Positions 50,563 through 59,172 of a stretch of 64,000 nucleotides of DNA are shown piece by piece. Below the pieces are notes generated by a model. It was not told the origin of the DNA, made no database searches, and was given only the letters and a program-made list of their open reading frames with translations. The DNA lies in the NCBI RefSeq assembly GCF_000158955.1, contig NZ_GG657757.1, forward strand, positions 5,005,555 through 5,069,554, written 5' to 3'. Made by a program: the position numbers and the translations under genes. This DNA is from Streptomyces viridochromogenes DSM 40736. GTDB lineage: Bacteria > Actinomycetota > Actinomycetes > Streptomycetales > Streptomycetaceae. Within the stretch, counting starts at the first letter, position 1. Each line of letters starts with the position of its first letter.

Positions 50563-51456
50563 TCAGCTCTTCGACGCGGGCTTCTCGGAGGACGACTTCG
50601 ACGGGGACGAAGAGGCCTCCTCCGAGGCCTCCTTCGAGGCTCCGGCGGCCGGCTTCGAGGCCGACTTCGACGGGGACTGAGAGGGGGCACCGCCGGCCTT
50701 GCCGCCCCCGCCGTTCGCCTCGGACACGGCCTCGACCGCCTCCTTGGCGGCCTTCTTCGCGTCCTTCGTCAGGTCGCCGGCGCTCGGCGCCTTGTCGCCG
50801 GCCAGACCCGCGCCGTTGTAGTCGAGCGTGACGACGACGTTCTCGACGCGTGCCACGACCGTCTGCTGCTTGAAGGTGCCTTCCTTCTTCTTCAGGTCGT
50901 AGCGCACCGCCGTCGCCTGGTCACCGATCTCGGTCACCGGCTCCGACTTGGTGCTCTTGGCGCCTTCCACGCTCTGGGCGTCCTGGACCTGCTTGGCGTA
51001 GTACTCCTGGGCCAGCTTGTCGGCCGGGCCGCGCGTGGCGTCCGACTCGAAGCGCAGCATCGACACGTTCAGCCAGCGGAACTGCGAGCCCTTCACGCCG
51101 TTGTTGTCGAGGCTGTTCCAGGAGCAGCCGGCGCGCGTCGAGATGTCGTCCGACTTGCCCTCCTTGCCGGACTTGCCCTCCGGGACGAGGTCCTTCAGCG
51201 TCTTCTTCGACAGCACCTTGCAGGGCTCCGGGAGCTTGCCGTACGCCGCCGCCTTCACGGTCGGCGACGGGCTCGCGGACGCCGAGGCGGCGGCGTTCGC
51301 CGCCTTGTCCGTGCTGTCGCCGGAGCCGGAGTCCGAGGAGCAGCCGGCGGCGACCAGCATCACGGGAACGGCGGCCGCGCAGACAAGGACGCGGTTGAGT
51401 CGCTTCGCTCGCTGGTCTCGCTGGTCTCGCTGGTCACGCTGTACTCGTCGCTGCAT
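50563..51456 (-). CDS. DUF3558 lipoprotein
   Basis: 297 residues from ATG 51456 (AAGGAA four bases before it; ATG 51471 is less likely). A lipoprotein signal VLVCAAAVPVMLVAAGCSS (lipobox AAGC) precedes a Ser/Ala-rich linker and a DUF3558 domain (LPEPCKVLSKKTLKDLVP, GCSWNSLDNN) with conserved Cys pair. Extracellular; function unknown. The tail is Ser/Lys-rich. The N-terminus carries an RDQ repeat encoded by a 9-base tandem repeat. Confidence 0.9.
   Translation of the reverse strand: MQRRVQRDQRDQRDQRAKRLNRVLVCAAAVPVMLVAAGCSSDSGSGDSTDKAANAAASASASPSPTVKAAAYGKLPEPCKVLSKKTLKDLVPEGKSGKEGKSDDISTRAGCSWNSLDNNGVKGSQFRWLNVSMLRFESDATRGPADKLAQEYYAKQVQDAQSVEGAKSTKSEPVTEIGDQATAVRYDLKKKEGTFKQQTVVARVENVVVTLDYNGAGLAGDKAPSAGDLTKDAKKAAKEAVEAVSEANGGGGKAGGAPSQSPSKSASKPAAGASKEASEEASSSPSKSSSEKPASKS
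51412..51438 (-). repeat. 9-base tandem repeat in the lipoprotein gene
   Basis: CTGGTCTCG occurs twice in a row and a third time as CTGGTCACG. On the coding strand it encodes repeated Arg-Asp-Gln in the cytoplasmic end of the signal peptide. Confidence 0.85.
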
Positions 51457-51589
51457 GGTTCCTTCACTCATGACGCTCGTGGTTCCTGCGGTCGGAACGG
51501 GTCCGAGTGGTCACCGTACGCGCTGAGGCCGTGGTGTGTTCTTCCTTCGGGTGCTTTGCGGGTGTGCGTGAAGGGGGCGTGAAGGGGGC

Positions 51590-52450
51590 TCAGTCGCCCA
51601 GCGAATCGGCCAGCTGAGAGGCCAGTTTCTGGGCCCTGTCCTGCAATTCCTTGCTGTCCGGGACGATGCCGACGGTGGCCGGCTGCTCGATGTACTCGAT
51701 GGTCACGATGACGTTGGACGTGCGGAACGCCACAGTCACCGTCCGCTGCTTGGCCGTCGAACCGGAGCTGCTCAGCTCGTCGTCGATGAAGGCCTCCTCC
51801 CCGAGGTCCTCGAGGACGCGCGGCTGGAGCTCGGTCGGGGCGACGCTCGGGGCGGTGGACGTGGACGGCGAGGGTGAGGCGGTGCCTGAGGGAGAGGACT
51901 CGGCGGAGGAACCGCTCGGAGCGGCGGAGGAACCGCTCGGGGCGGCGGAGGAACCGCCGGCCGGGGTGCTGTCCGTCACGGCGGACTCGGTGGCGGTCGG
52001 CTCGGGGAGGTGGGCCGCCGCCTCCTTCTCGGCGTAGAGCTGCTCGGCCTGGCTGTCGCCGCTGACCGCGCTGTCGTAGGAGACGACCCGTTCGAAGTCG
52101 ATCTGCAGATGGTCGGTGGCCTGCGGGCCGTCGACCTTCCACTGGCAGCCGACCTTGCGGTCGTTGTCGAAGGTGACCGTCGCCTCGCCCTCGTACGCCT
52201 TCTCGCGCTGTTCCGCGTCGCTGATCTGCCGGATGCCGGGCAGGAGTTCGTCGAGGGTGCCGTGGCCGACCGCGGTGCAGGGCTCGGGGAGTGTGCGGTA
52301 GCGGCCCGGCTCGGCGGCGGCCGATGCCGTGCCCGTGTCGCCCGGGTTGGAGTCGTCCGCCGGGCCGCCGTCGTCCGAGCTGCCGGTGCAGCCGGCGAGC
52401 AGGGCGGCGAGGAGCGCGGCGATAGCGGGTGCGTACGCCTTCCGTTGCAC
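51590..52450 (-). CDS. DUF3558 lipoprotein, paralogue
   Basis: 286 residues from GTG 52450 with GAGGAG seven bases before it. Lipobox LLAGC (MQRKAYAPAIAALLAALLAGC), then DUF3558 blocks LPEPCTAVGHGTLDELLPG and VGCQWKVDGP with the paired Cys. A Ser/Pro/Thr stretch (~170-200) splits the domain. It lies upstream of the first DUF3558 gene (133 bases) and is divergent from rtcB. Extracellular; function unknown. Confidence 0.9.
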   Translation of the reverse strand: MQRKAYAPAIAALLAALLAGCTGSSDDGGPADDSNPGDTGTASAAAEPGRYRTLPEPCTAVGHGTLDELLPGIRQISDAEQREKAYEGEATVTFDNDRKVGCQWKVDGPQATDHLQIDFERVVSYDSAVSGDSQAEQLYAEKEAAAHLPEPTATESAVTDSTPAGGSSAAPSGSSAAPSGSSAESSPSGTASPSPSTSTAPSVAPTELQPRVLEDLGEEAFIDDELSSSGSTAKQRTVTVAFRTSNVIVTIEYIEQPATVGIVPDSKELQDRAQKLASQLADSLGD

Positions 52451-52622
52451 GTGGAGGCTCCTCTCGGCACGGATATTGGCTTGCCGCCGCGGGGCGGCCG
52501 ATGGACACAATGTGTATCGCACGCACTGCCGTGGACGCCGGTCCGGATTCCCTTTCATCGACCTTGGCGCCGGTATTTGCGGTTGAGGACTTCTGTTCGT
52601 TTTACGGGGGATTGAGGGCGCT

Positions 52623-53816
52623 ATGTCGTATGTAGAGGTGCCGGGTGCGAAGGTGCCGATCCGGATGTGGGCCGACCCGGCCACGGTCGAGGGCTCGGCG
52701 CTCCAGCAGCTCCAGAACGTCGCCACGCTGCCCTGGATCAAGGGCCTGGCGGTCATGCCCGACGTGCACTACGGAAAGGGCGCGACGGTCGGCTCGGTCA
52801 TCGCGATGCAGGGTGCGGTGTGCCCGGCGGCGGTGGGTGTCGACATCGGCTGCGGCATGTCGGCGGTGAAGACGTCCCTGACGGCGAACGACCTGCCCGG
52901 GGACCTGTCGCGGCTGCGGTCGCGGATCGAGCAGGTGATTCCGGTGGGGCGGGGGATGCATGACGATCCCGTCGACCCCGGGCGGCTGCACGGGTTCGGT
53001 ACGGCCGGCTGGGAGGGGTTCTGGGGGCGGTTCGACGGCATTGCCGAAGCGGTCAAGTTCCGTCAGGAACGTGCCACGAAGCAGATGGGGACGCTCGGAT
53101 CCGGGAATCACTTCGTCGAAGTTTGCACGGATACGACCGGTTCTGTCTGGCTCATGCTCCACTCCGGTTCCCGCAACATCGGCAAGGAACTGGCCGAGCA
53201 CCACATCGGCATCGCCCAGAAGCTCCCGCACAACCAGGGCCTGGTCGACCGCGACCTCGCCGTCTTCGTCGCGGACACCCCGCAGATGGCGGCGTACCGC
53301 AACGACCTGTTCTGGGCGCAGGAGTACGCGAAGTACAACCGCTCGATCATGATGGCGCTCCTGAAGGACGTCATCCGCAAGGAGTTCAAGAAGGCGAAGC
53401 CGGCCTTCGAGCCGGAGATCAGCGCACACCACAACTACGTGGCCGAGGAGCGCTACGACGGGATGGACCTGCTCGTGACCCGCAAGGGCGCGATCCGGGC
53501 CGGCTCCGGCGACTACGGGATCATCCCGGGCTCCATGGGCACGGGTTCGTACATCGTGAAGGGCCTCGGCAACGAGAAGGCCTTCAACTCCGCGTCGCAC
53601 GGCGCGGGCCGGCGGATGAGCCGCAACGCGGCCAAGCGCCGGTTCTCGACGAAGGACCTGGAGGAGCAGACCCGGGGCGTGGAGTGCCGCAAGGACTCCG
53701 GAGTGGTGGACGAGATCCCGGGCGCCTACAAGCCCATCGAGCAGGTCATCGACCAGCAGCGGGATTTGGTGGAGGTCGTGGCGAAGCTCAAGCAGGTCGT
53801 CTGCGTCAAGGGGTGA
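52623..53816 (+). CDS. rtcB: RNA-splicing ligase RtcB
   Basis: 397 residues. Joins RNA 2',3'-cyclic phosphate or 3'-phosphate to 5'-OH ends using GTP and Mn. Conserved metal and guanylate residues are present: MPDVHYGKG, VGVDIGCGM (Asp, Cys), LGSGNHFVEV, LMLHSGSRNIG and SASHGAGRRMSR with the His that accepts GMP. It is somewhat shorter than archaeal RtcB. ATG 52623 follows GGGGGA. Role is RNA repair, as tRNA splicing is absent here. Confidence 0.95.
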   Translation: MSYVEVPGAKVPIRMWADPATVEGSALQQLQNVATLPWIKGLAVMPDVHYGKGATVGSVIAMQGAVCPAAVGVDIGCGMSAVKTSLTANDLPGDLSRLRSRIEQVIPVGRGMHDDPVDPGRLHGFGTAGWEGFWGRFDGIAEAVKFRQERATKQMGTLGSGNHFVEVCTDTTGSVWLMLHSGSRNIGKELAEHHIGIAQKLPHNQGLVDRDLAVFVADTPQMAAYRNDLFWAQEYAKYNRSIMMALLKDVIRKEFKKAKPAFEPEISAHHNYVAEERYDGMDLLVTRKGAIRAGSGDYGIIPGSMGTGSYIVKGLGNEKAFNSASHGAGRRMSRNAAKRRFSTKDLEEQTRGVECRKDSGVVDEIPGAYKPIEQVIDQQRDLVEVVAKLKQVVCVKG

Positions 53817-53826
53817 CCCGCCGGCT

Positions 53827-54603
53827 CTACGACTCCCGGTGCACCTTCGTGTTCGACGCCTGGGCGCGGGGGCGGAGGACCAGGAGGTCGACGTTGACGT
53901 GGGCGGGGCGGGTGACCGCCCAGGTGATGGTGTCGGCCACGTCGTCGGCGGTGAGGGGCTCGGCGACGCCCTGGTAGACCTTCTCCGCCTTCTCCGTGTC
54001 GCCGCCGAAGCGGGTCAGGGCGAACTCGTCCGTCTTGACCATGCCGGGGGCGATCTCGATGACGCGGACCGGCTGGCCGACGATCTCCAGGCGGAGGGTC
54101 TCGGCCAGGACGTGGGCCCCGTGCTTGGCGGCGACGTAGCCCGCGCCGCCCTCGTAGGTGCCGTGGCCGGCGGTGGAGGAGACGACCACGACCGTGCCGT
54201 CGCCGCTCGCGACCAGCTTGGGCAGCAGGGCCTGGGTGAGGTTGAGGGTGCCGATGACGTTCGTCTCGTACATCTGGCGCCAGTCGGCCGGGTCGCCGGT
54301 CGCGACCGGGTCGGCGCCGAGCGCCCCGCCCGCGTTGTTGACCAGGACGCCGATCGTCTGGAAGGCCGTGGCGAACTCGTCGACCGCCGCGCGGTCCGTG
54401 ACGTCGAGGGCGTACGCCGTGGCCTTGTGGCCCGCCTTGTTGATCTCCTCCGCCAGTGCCTCGATGCGGTCCTTGCGGCGGGCGGTCAGGACGACGCGGT
54501 AGCCCGCCGCGGCGAGCTGCCGGGCCGTGGCGGCGCCGATTCCGCTGCTCGCACCGGTGACGACGGCGATGCGGGAGGCTGCGGACGGGGCGGCGGTGGC
54601 CAT
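53827..54603 (-). CDS. Short-chain dehydrogenase/reductase
   Basis: 258 residues. Classical SDR: VVTGASSGIGAATA, DVTDRAA, NNAGGALG and YVAAKHG (YxxxK), catalytic Ser in VVVVSSTAG. NADP preference is suggested by Arg-Arg after the second strand (TARRKDR). Resembles YdfG/serine-3-dehydrogenase types; substrate not assigned. Tail to tail with rtcB. Confidence 0.92.
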   Translation of the reverse strand: MATAAPSAASRIAVVTGASSGIGAATARQLAAAGYRVVLTARRKDRIEALAEEINKAGHKATAYALDVTDRAAVDEFATAFQTIGVLVNNAGGALGADPVATGDPADWRQMYETNVIGTLNLTQALLPKLVASGDGTVVVVSSTAGHGTYEGGAGYVAAKHGAHVLAETLRLEIVGQPVRVIEIAPGMVKTDEFALTRFGGDTEKAEKVYQGVAEPLTADDVADTITWAVTRPAHVNVDLLVLRPRAQASNTKVHRES

Positions 54604-54728
54604 GGGAGCTCCTCGGGCGTGGGGTGCGGGCCGGCTGGTGCGGCAGTACGTCCGGCCAGGATAGGCGGGGCCCGCGGTGGGAGAATGGGGGTGGTCCCCT
54701 GGTTCCTGGGCTTTCCTGGAGGTGGATC

Positions 54729-55166
54729 ATGGGCGAGGCACGTGAGGTCATGGACCGGCTCACGGACGCGATCACCACGCACGCCGATCTGAAGGTCATC
54801 GCCGAGCTGTACGCCGAGGACGCGGTCGCCTTCACCCCTGACGAGGGCGAGCTGCGCGGGCGTGACGACATCGTCGAGTACTGGCGGGGGATGACGGAGG
54901 CGGTCCCCGAGGCGACGTTCCAGCCGCTGCACACCTACGAGGTCGGTGACACGGCCATCGACGAGGGGATCTTCAGCGGGCGCAACACCGGGCCGCTGGA
55001 ACTGCCCAACGGCGAGACGCTGCCGCCGACGCAGAAGGAGATCCGGATCCGCGGGGTGGACATCGCCACCGTGCGGGACGGGCGGATCGTGGACTACCGG
55101 CTGTACTTCGACGAGATGGATTTCCTGGGGCAGTTGGGGCTGCTGCCGCCCGACGAGCCGTTCTGA
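54729..55166 (+). CDS. NTF2-like/SnoaL-type protein
   Basis: 145 residues from ATG 54729 after GGAGG. NTF2 fold: MDRLTDAITTHADL, then AELYAEDAVAFTPDEGEL and IVDYRLYFDEMDFLGQLGL. Probably an ester-cyclase-like or small binding protein; the catalytic role is unknown. Divergent from the SDR by 125 bases. Confidence 0.85.
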   Translation: MGEAREVMDRLTDAITTHADLKVIAELYAEDAVAFTPDEGELRGRDDIVEYWRGMTEAVPEATFQPLHTYEVGDTAIDEGIFSGRNTGPLELPNGETLPPTQKEIRIRGVDIATVRDGRIVDYRLYFDEMDFLGQLGLLPPDEPF

Positions 55167-55288
55167 GCCCCCTCGGGCCCGCTCGGTCGACTCGCGGTGT
55201 CAGGGGAATCCCTCCTGGAATGCTCCGGCGGCGGCCGTGGTTCCCCCAGGTATCGTTGAAGCGTAAACAACCTGGAGGGTGAGCGACC

Positions 55289-56365
55289 ATGCAGTTCGGG
55301 ATCTTCAGCGTCGGTGACGTCACGCCCGACCCGACCACCGGCCGGACACCGACCGAGCGCGAGCGGATCAAGGCCATGGTCGCCATCGCGCTGAAGGCCG
55401 AGGAGGCCGGGCTCGACGTCTTCGCCACCGGTGAGCACCACAACCCGCCGTTCGTGCCGTCGTCCCCGACCACCATGCTCGGCTACGTCGCCGCCCGCAC
55501 CGAGCGCCTGGTCCTCTCCACGGCCACCACCCTCATCACCACCAGCGACCCGGTGAAGATCGCCGAGGACTTCGCGATGCTCCAGCACCTGGCCGACGGC
55601 CGGGTCGACGTGATGCTGGGGCGCGGCAACACCGCCCCCGTCTACCCCTGGTTCGGGCAGGACATCCGGCAGGGCATCCCGCTCGCCGTCGAGAACTACG
55701 CCCTGCTGCACCGCCTGTGGCGCGAGGAGGGCGTGGACTGGGAGGGGAAGTTCCGCACACCGCTGCAGGGCTTCACGGCCACCCCCCGGCCCCTGGACGG
55801 TGTGCCCCCGTTCGTCTGGCACGGCTCGATCCGCTCGCCGGAGATCGCCGAGCAGGCCGCGTTCTACGGCGACGGCTTCTTCCACAACAACATCTTCTGG
55901 CCGGCCGACCACACCAAGCGCATGGTCGAGCTGTACCGGACCCGCTACGCCCACTACGGGCACGGCACGCCCGAGCAGGCGATCGTCGGGCTCGGCGGGC
56001 ACGTGTTCATGCGGAAGAACGCGCAGGACGCCGTCCGCGAGTTCCGGCCGTACTTCGACGTCGCCCCCGTGTACGGGCACGGGCCGTCGCTGGAGGACTT
56101 CACGGAGCAGACGCCGCTGACCGTCGGCTCCCCGCAGCAGGTCATCGAGAAGACGCTGGCCTTCCGCGAGTACGCCGGCGACTACCAGCGCCAGCTGTTC
56201 CTGGTCGACCACGCCGGACTGCCGCTGAAGACCGTGCTGGAGCAGATCGACCTGCTGGGCGAGGAGGTCGTACCGGTGCTGCGCAAGGAGTTCGCCGTCG
56301 GCCGCCCGGCGGACGTGCCGGACGCCCCCACGCACGCGGCCAGGCTCGCCGCGGCCCGGGGCTGA
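55289..56365 (+). CDS. LLM-class flavin-dependent oxidoreductase
   Basis: 358 residues, a luciferase-like monooxygenase fold: QFGIFSVGDVT, GLDVFATGEHHN, TTLITTSDPVKIAEDFAMLQ, DGRVDVMLGRGNT, TVGSPQQVIEKTL. FMN- or F420-dependent oxidation of an unknown compound. ATG 55289 behind GGAGGG. No partner reductase is close by. Confidence 0.9.
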   Translation: MQFGIFSVGDVTPDPTTGRTPTERERIKAMVAIALKAEEAGLDVFATGEHHNPPFVPSSPTTMLGYVAARTERLVLSTATTLITTSDPVKIAEDFAMLQHLADGRVDVMLGRGNTAPVYPWFGQDIRQGIPLAVENYALLHRLWREEGVDWEGKFRTPLQGFTATPRPLDGVPPFVWHGSIRSPEIAEQAAFYGDGFFHNNIFWPADHTKRMVELYRTRYAHYGHGTPEQAIVGLGGHVFMRKNAQDAVREFRPYFDVAPVYGHGPSLEDFTEQTPLTVGSPQQVIEKTLAFREYAGDYQRQLFLVDHAGLPLKTVLEQIDLLGEEVVPVLRKEFAVGRPADVPDAPTHAARLAAARG

Positions 56366-56482
56366 GAGGACGGTGGGGCCCGGCCCGGCCACCCCGCGCA
56401 CCGTGGTGAGAGAGGAGTAAGAAGGACGCACCGGCGCAGCTCATCCGGTCCCGGGGACCTGGCGGCACGGCACACTGGACGC

Positions 56483-57205
56483 GTGCCCCAAACAGTGCTG
56501 CTCGCCGAAGACGACCGCGCCATCCGCAACGCCCTGGAGCGCGCCCTGACCCTGGAGGGCTACCAGGTCATGGCGGTCGCCGACGGCGTCGAGGCACTGG
56601 CCCAGGCCCACCGCAACCGCCCGGACGTCCTCGTCCTGGACGTGATGATGCCCGGCATCGACGGGCTCCAGGTGTGCCGCGTGCTGCGCGCCGAGGGCGA
56701 CCGGACGCCGGTGCTGATGCTGACGGCCCTCGTGGAGACCGCCGACCGGATCGCCGGCCTGGACGCGGGCGCCGACGACTACGTCGTGAAGCCCTTCGAC
56801 GTCGAGGAGGTCTTCGCCCGGCTGCGCGCCCTGCTGCGCCGCACCAGCCCGGTGGCGGCAGGCAGCGCCCCGGCGGCCGAGGAGGCACCGAAGGCGGCCC
56901 CCGGGCGGTTCCTGGAGGCCGCCGGCATCCGCATGGACCCGCAGGCGCGCCGGGCCTGGCGGGGCGAGCGCGAGCTGGAGCTGACCCGCACCGAGTTCGA
57001 GCTGCTGGAGCTGCTGGTCCGCAACGCCGGCATCGTCCTCGACCACTCGACGATCTACGACCGCATCTGGGGCTACGACTTCGGGCCCGGCTCGAAGAAC
57101 CTCGCCGTCTACGTCGGCTACCTGCGCCGCAAGCTCGACGAGCCGGGTGCGCCACTGCTGATCCACACGGTGCGCGGCGTGGGTTACGTGCTGCGGGAGG
57201 ACTGA
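56483..57205 (+). CDS. OmpR-family response regulator
   Basis: 240 residues. Receiver domain with the acidic pocket (EDD at 9-11), phospho-acceptor Asp53 (VLVLDVMMPG) and Lys in DYVVKPFD; a winged-helix output domain (FELLELLVRNAGIVLDHSTI, YVGYLRRKLD). Resembles MprA of mycobacteria. GTG start; its TGA abuts the GTG of the kinase gene, so both are one operon. Confidence 0.94.
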   Translation: MPQTVLLAEDDRAIRNALERALTLEGYQVMAVADGVEALAQAHRNRPDVLVLDVMMPGIDGLQVCRVLRAEGDRTPVLMLTALVETADRIAGLDAGADDYVVKPFDVEEVFARLRALLRRTSPVAAGSAPAAEEAPKAAPGRFLEAAGIRMDPQARRAWRGERELELTRTEFELLELLVRNAGIVLDHSTIYDRIWGYDFGPGSKNLAVYVGYLRRKLDEPGAPLLIHTVRGVGYVLRED

Positions 57206-58621
57206 GTGGGCCGCCTCCGCCGGCTGCTGAGCGGGCGGCGGCCGAAGCTCGTCTCGCTGCGGACCACGTTCGCGGTGTCGTTCGCGGCCGTGACGGCGGC
57301 CGTGACGATCCTGGTCGGCATCCTGTCCTACAGCGCGGCGGCCCGGCTGGTGCGGGTGGACCAGCAGACGGTGTTCGACGAGGTCGTGCAGGACCTGCGG
57401 GACGAGGTGCGGGGCAACCGCATGTCGCCCGGCGACTTCTCGTCCGCCGCGCCCGGCCACGACCTGGTCCGGCCCGCCCGTACCGATGTGCAGGTGCTCG
57501 GCCCGGACGGGCATGTCGTCGACCCGGGCAGTCCGGGGCTGCCGGTCACCGGTACCGACGTGCGGATCGCCGCCGCGTCGACGTCCGGGCGGGTCGCCGA
57601 GCACAAGGACGTCGACGTGGGCAACGACGTCTACCGTGTCGCGACCGTCTCCCTCGGCGGCGGCCGGGGCGCGGTGCAGATCGCGCAGGAGTTCAGCGAC
57701 GTCGAGGACCTGCTGCGGGCGCTCCAGCGGCGGACGCTGGTGCTGATGGCGGCCGTGGTGGTCGGCGCCGGCTTGTTCGGCTGGTGGCTGGCCCGGCGGA
57801 TCACCCGCCGTCTGGTCGTCCTCACCGACGCCGCCGAGGACGTCGCCCGCACCCGGCGGCTCGGCATCCAGGTGCCCGTCGCCGGGCACGACGAGGTGGG
57901 CCGGCTGGGCCGCGCCTTCGACCGCATGCTGGGCCGGCTCGCCCAGTCCGAGGAGGACCAGCGCCGCCTGGTCCAGGACGCGGGCCACGAGTTGCGGACA
58001 CCGCTGACCTCCCTGCGTACGAACATCTCCCTGCTCCGCCGGATCGACGAGCTCCCGCCCGAGGCCCGCGAGGAACTGGTCGCCGACCTCGGGCAGGAGG
58101 CCCGGGAGCTGACCGACCTGGTCAACGAGCTCGTCGACCTCGCGGCCGGGCAGTCCGACACCGAGCCGCCGCAGCGGGTGGACGTCGCCGACATCGCGGA
58201 GGAGGTCGCCGCTCTCGCCCGGCGCCGCAGCGGGCGGCGGATCGTGCTGCGCGCGAGCGGCGACACCACGACGGACGGGCGGCCCGGGATGCTGACCCGG
58301 GCGCTGTCCAACCTGGTGGAGAACGCGGTGAAGTTCGACCAGGGCGGCACGGCCCCCGTCGAGATGGTCGTCGCCGGGCCCGCCCGGCCCGGCACGATCC
58401 GCATCGAGGTCCTCGACCGCGGCCCCGGCATCACCGACCACGACCTCGCCCGCGTCTTCGACCGCTTCTACCGCGCCGCCGACGCCCGCTCCCTGCCCGG
58501 TTCCGGACTGGGCCTGTCCATCGTCCGTGAGGTGGCGCTCGCGCACGGCGGAGCACCCTTCGCGTACCGCCGGGAGGGCGGCGGCACGGTGATCGGCTTC
58601 ACGGTGGGCGGGGGAGCGTGA
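57206..58621 (+). CDS. Sensor histidine kinase
   Basis: 471 residues. Two membrane helices (~21-45 and ~178-196) enclose an extracellular sensor domain; a HAMP region follows, then the dimer domain with phospho-acceptor His261 (DAGHELRTPLTSL), and the ATPase with N box (LVENAVKFD), G1 (DRGPGI) and G2 (GSGLGLSIVREV). It would phosphorylate the preceding regulator. A 14-base direct repeat (CAGGGACCGGCGAG) follows the stop. Confidence 0.93.
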   Translation: MGRLRRLLSGRRPKLVSLRTTFAVSFAAVTAAVTILVGILSYSAAARLVRVDQQTVFDEVVQDLRDEVRGNRMSPGDFSSAAPGHDLVRPARTDVQVLGPDGHVVDPGSPGLPVTGTDVRIAAASTSGRVAEHKDVDVGNDVYRVATVSLGGGRGAVQIAQEFSDVEDLLRALQRRTLVLMAAVVVGAGLFGWWLARRITRRLVVLTDAAEDVARTRRLGIQVPVAGHDEVGRLGRAFDRMLGRLAQSEEDQRRLVQDAGHELRTPLTSLRTNISLLRRIDELPPEAREELVADLGQEARELTDLVNELVDLAAGQSDTEPPQRVDVADIAEEVAALARRRSGRRIVLRASGDTTTDGRPGMLTRALSNLVENAVKFDQGGTAPVEMVVAGPARPGTIRIEVLDRGPGITDHDLARVFDRFYRAADARSLPGSGLGLSIVREVALAHGGAPFAYRREGGGTVIGFTVGGGA

Positions 58622-58658
58622 CCAGGGACCGGCGAGCAGGGACCGGCGAGCAGCCCCC

Positions 58659-59099
58659 CTAATCCGCGATCCCGCCGTAGGCCACGACCTCGTGGACCGT
58701 CGCCCGCACCAGGTACTCCCCGGGCACCGAGTTGCGGGCCCCGTACCGCTCCGCCCGGGCCTCGCCCATGTAGCGGGCGCCGATGCGGGTGGCCCAGGGG
58801 CGCAACTCGTCGGGGTCCTGGGTGAGCCGCGCCGTGCAGTCGAGCATCACATAGCCGTAGGGCGGTTCCTGGTCGTCGACGCAGAGCGCGAAGCGGGGGG
58901 AGCGCAGCAGTGCCCTGGCCTTGAGCGAGGCGTGCCAGGTCGTGAAGAGGACCTGGACGGTGCCGTCCGGGGCCTCGTCCAGGAGGAACCACACCGGGGT
59001 GACGTGCGGCCGGCCGTCCTTGCGGTGGGTGGCCAGCTTCGCGGTGCGGGTCCCGGTCAGGACGAAGGACCGCCACTGCTCGTCGGTCATCGTGTGCAT
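58659..59099 (-). CDS. PPOX-class F420-dependent enzyme
   Basis: 146 residues. A split-barrel protein: LATHRKDGRPHVTPVWFLLDE and VMLDCTARLTQDPDEL, ending ATVHEVVAYGG. Relatives bind F420 or flavin and reduce small molecules. It lies 73 bases downstream of the ATP-grasp gene in the same direction and could belong to that cluster. Start ATG 59099. Confidence 0.86.
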   Translation of the reverse strand: MHTMTDEQWRSFVLTGTRTAKLATHRKDGRPHVTPVWFLLDEAPDGTVQVLFTTWHASLKARALLRSPRFALCVDDQEPPYGYVMLDCTARLTQDPDELRPWATRIGARYMGEARAERYGARNSVPGEYLVRATVHEVVAYGGIAD

Positions 59100-59172
59100 C
59101 TGCCGCGCTCCCTGTGGTTCGTGGTCTGTCCCGGCCCCGGCGAGGGCGATCGTGCCGGGGGCCCGGGCGGTG

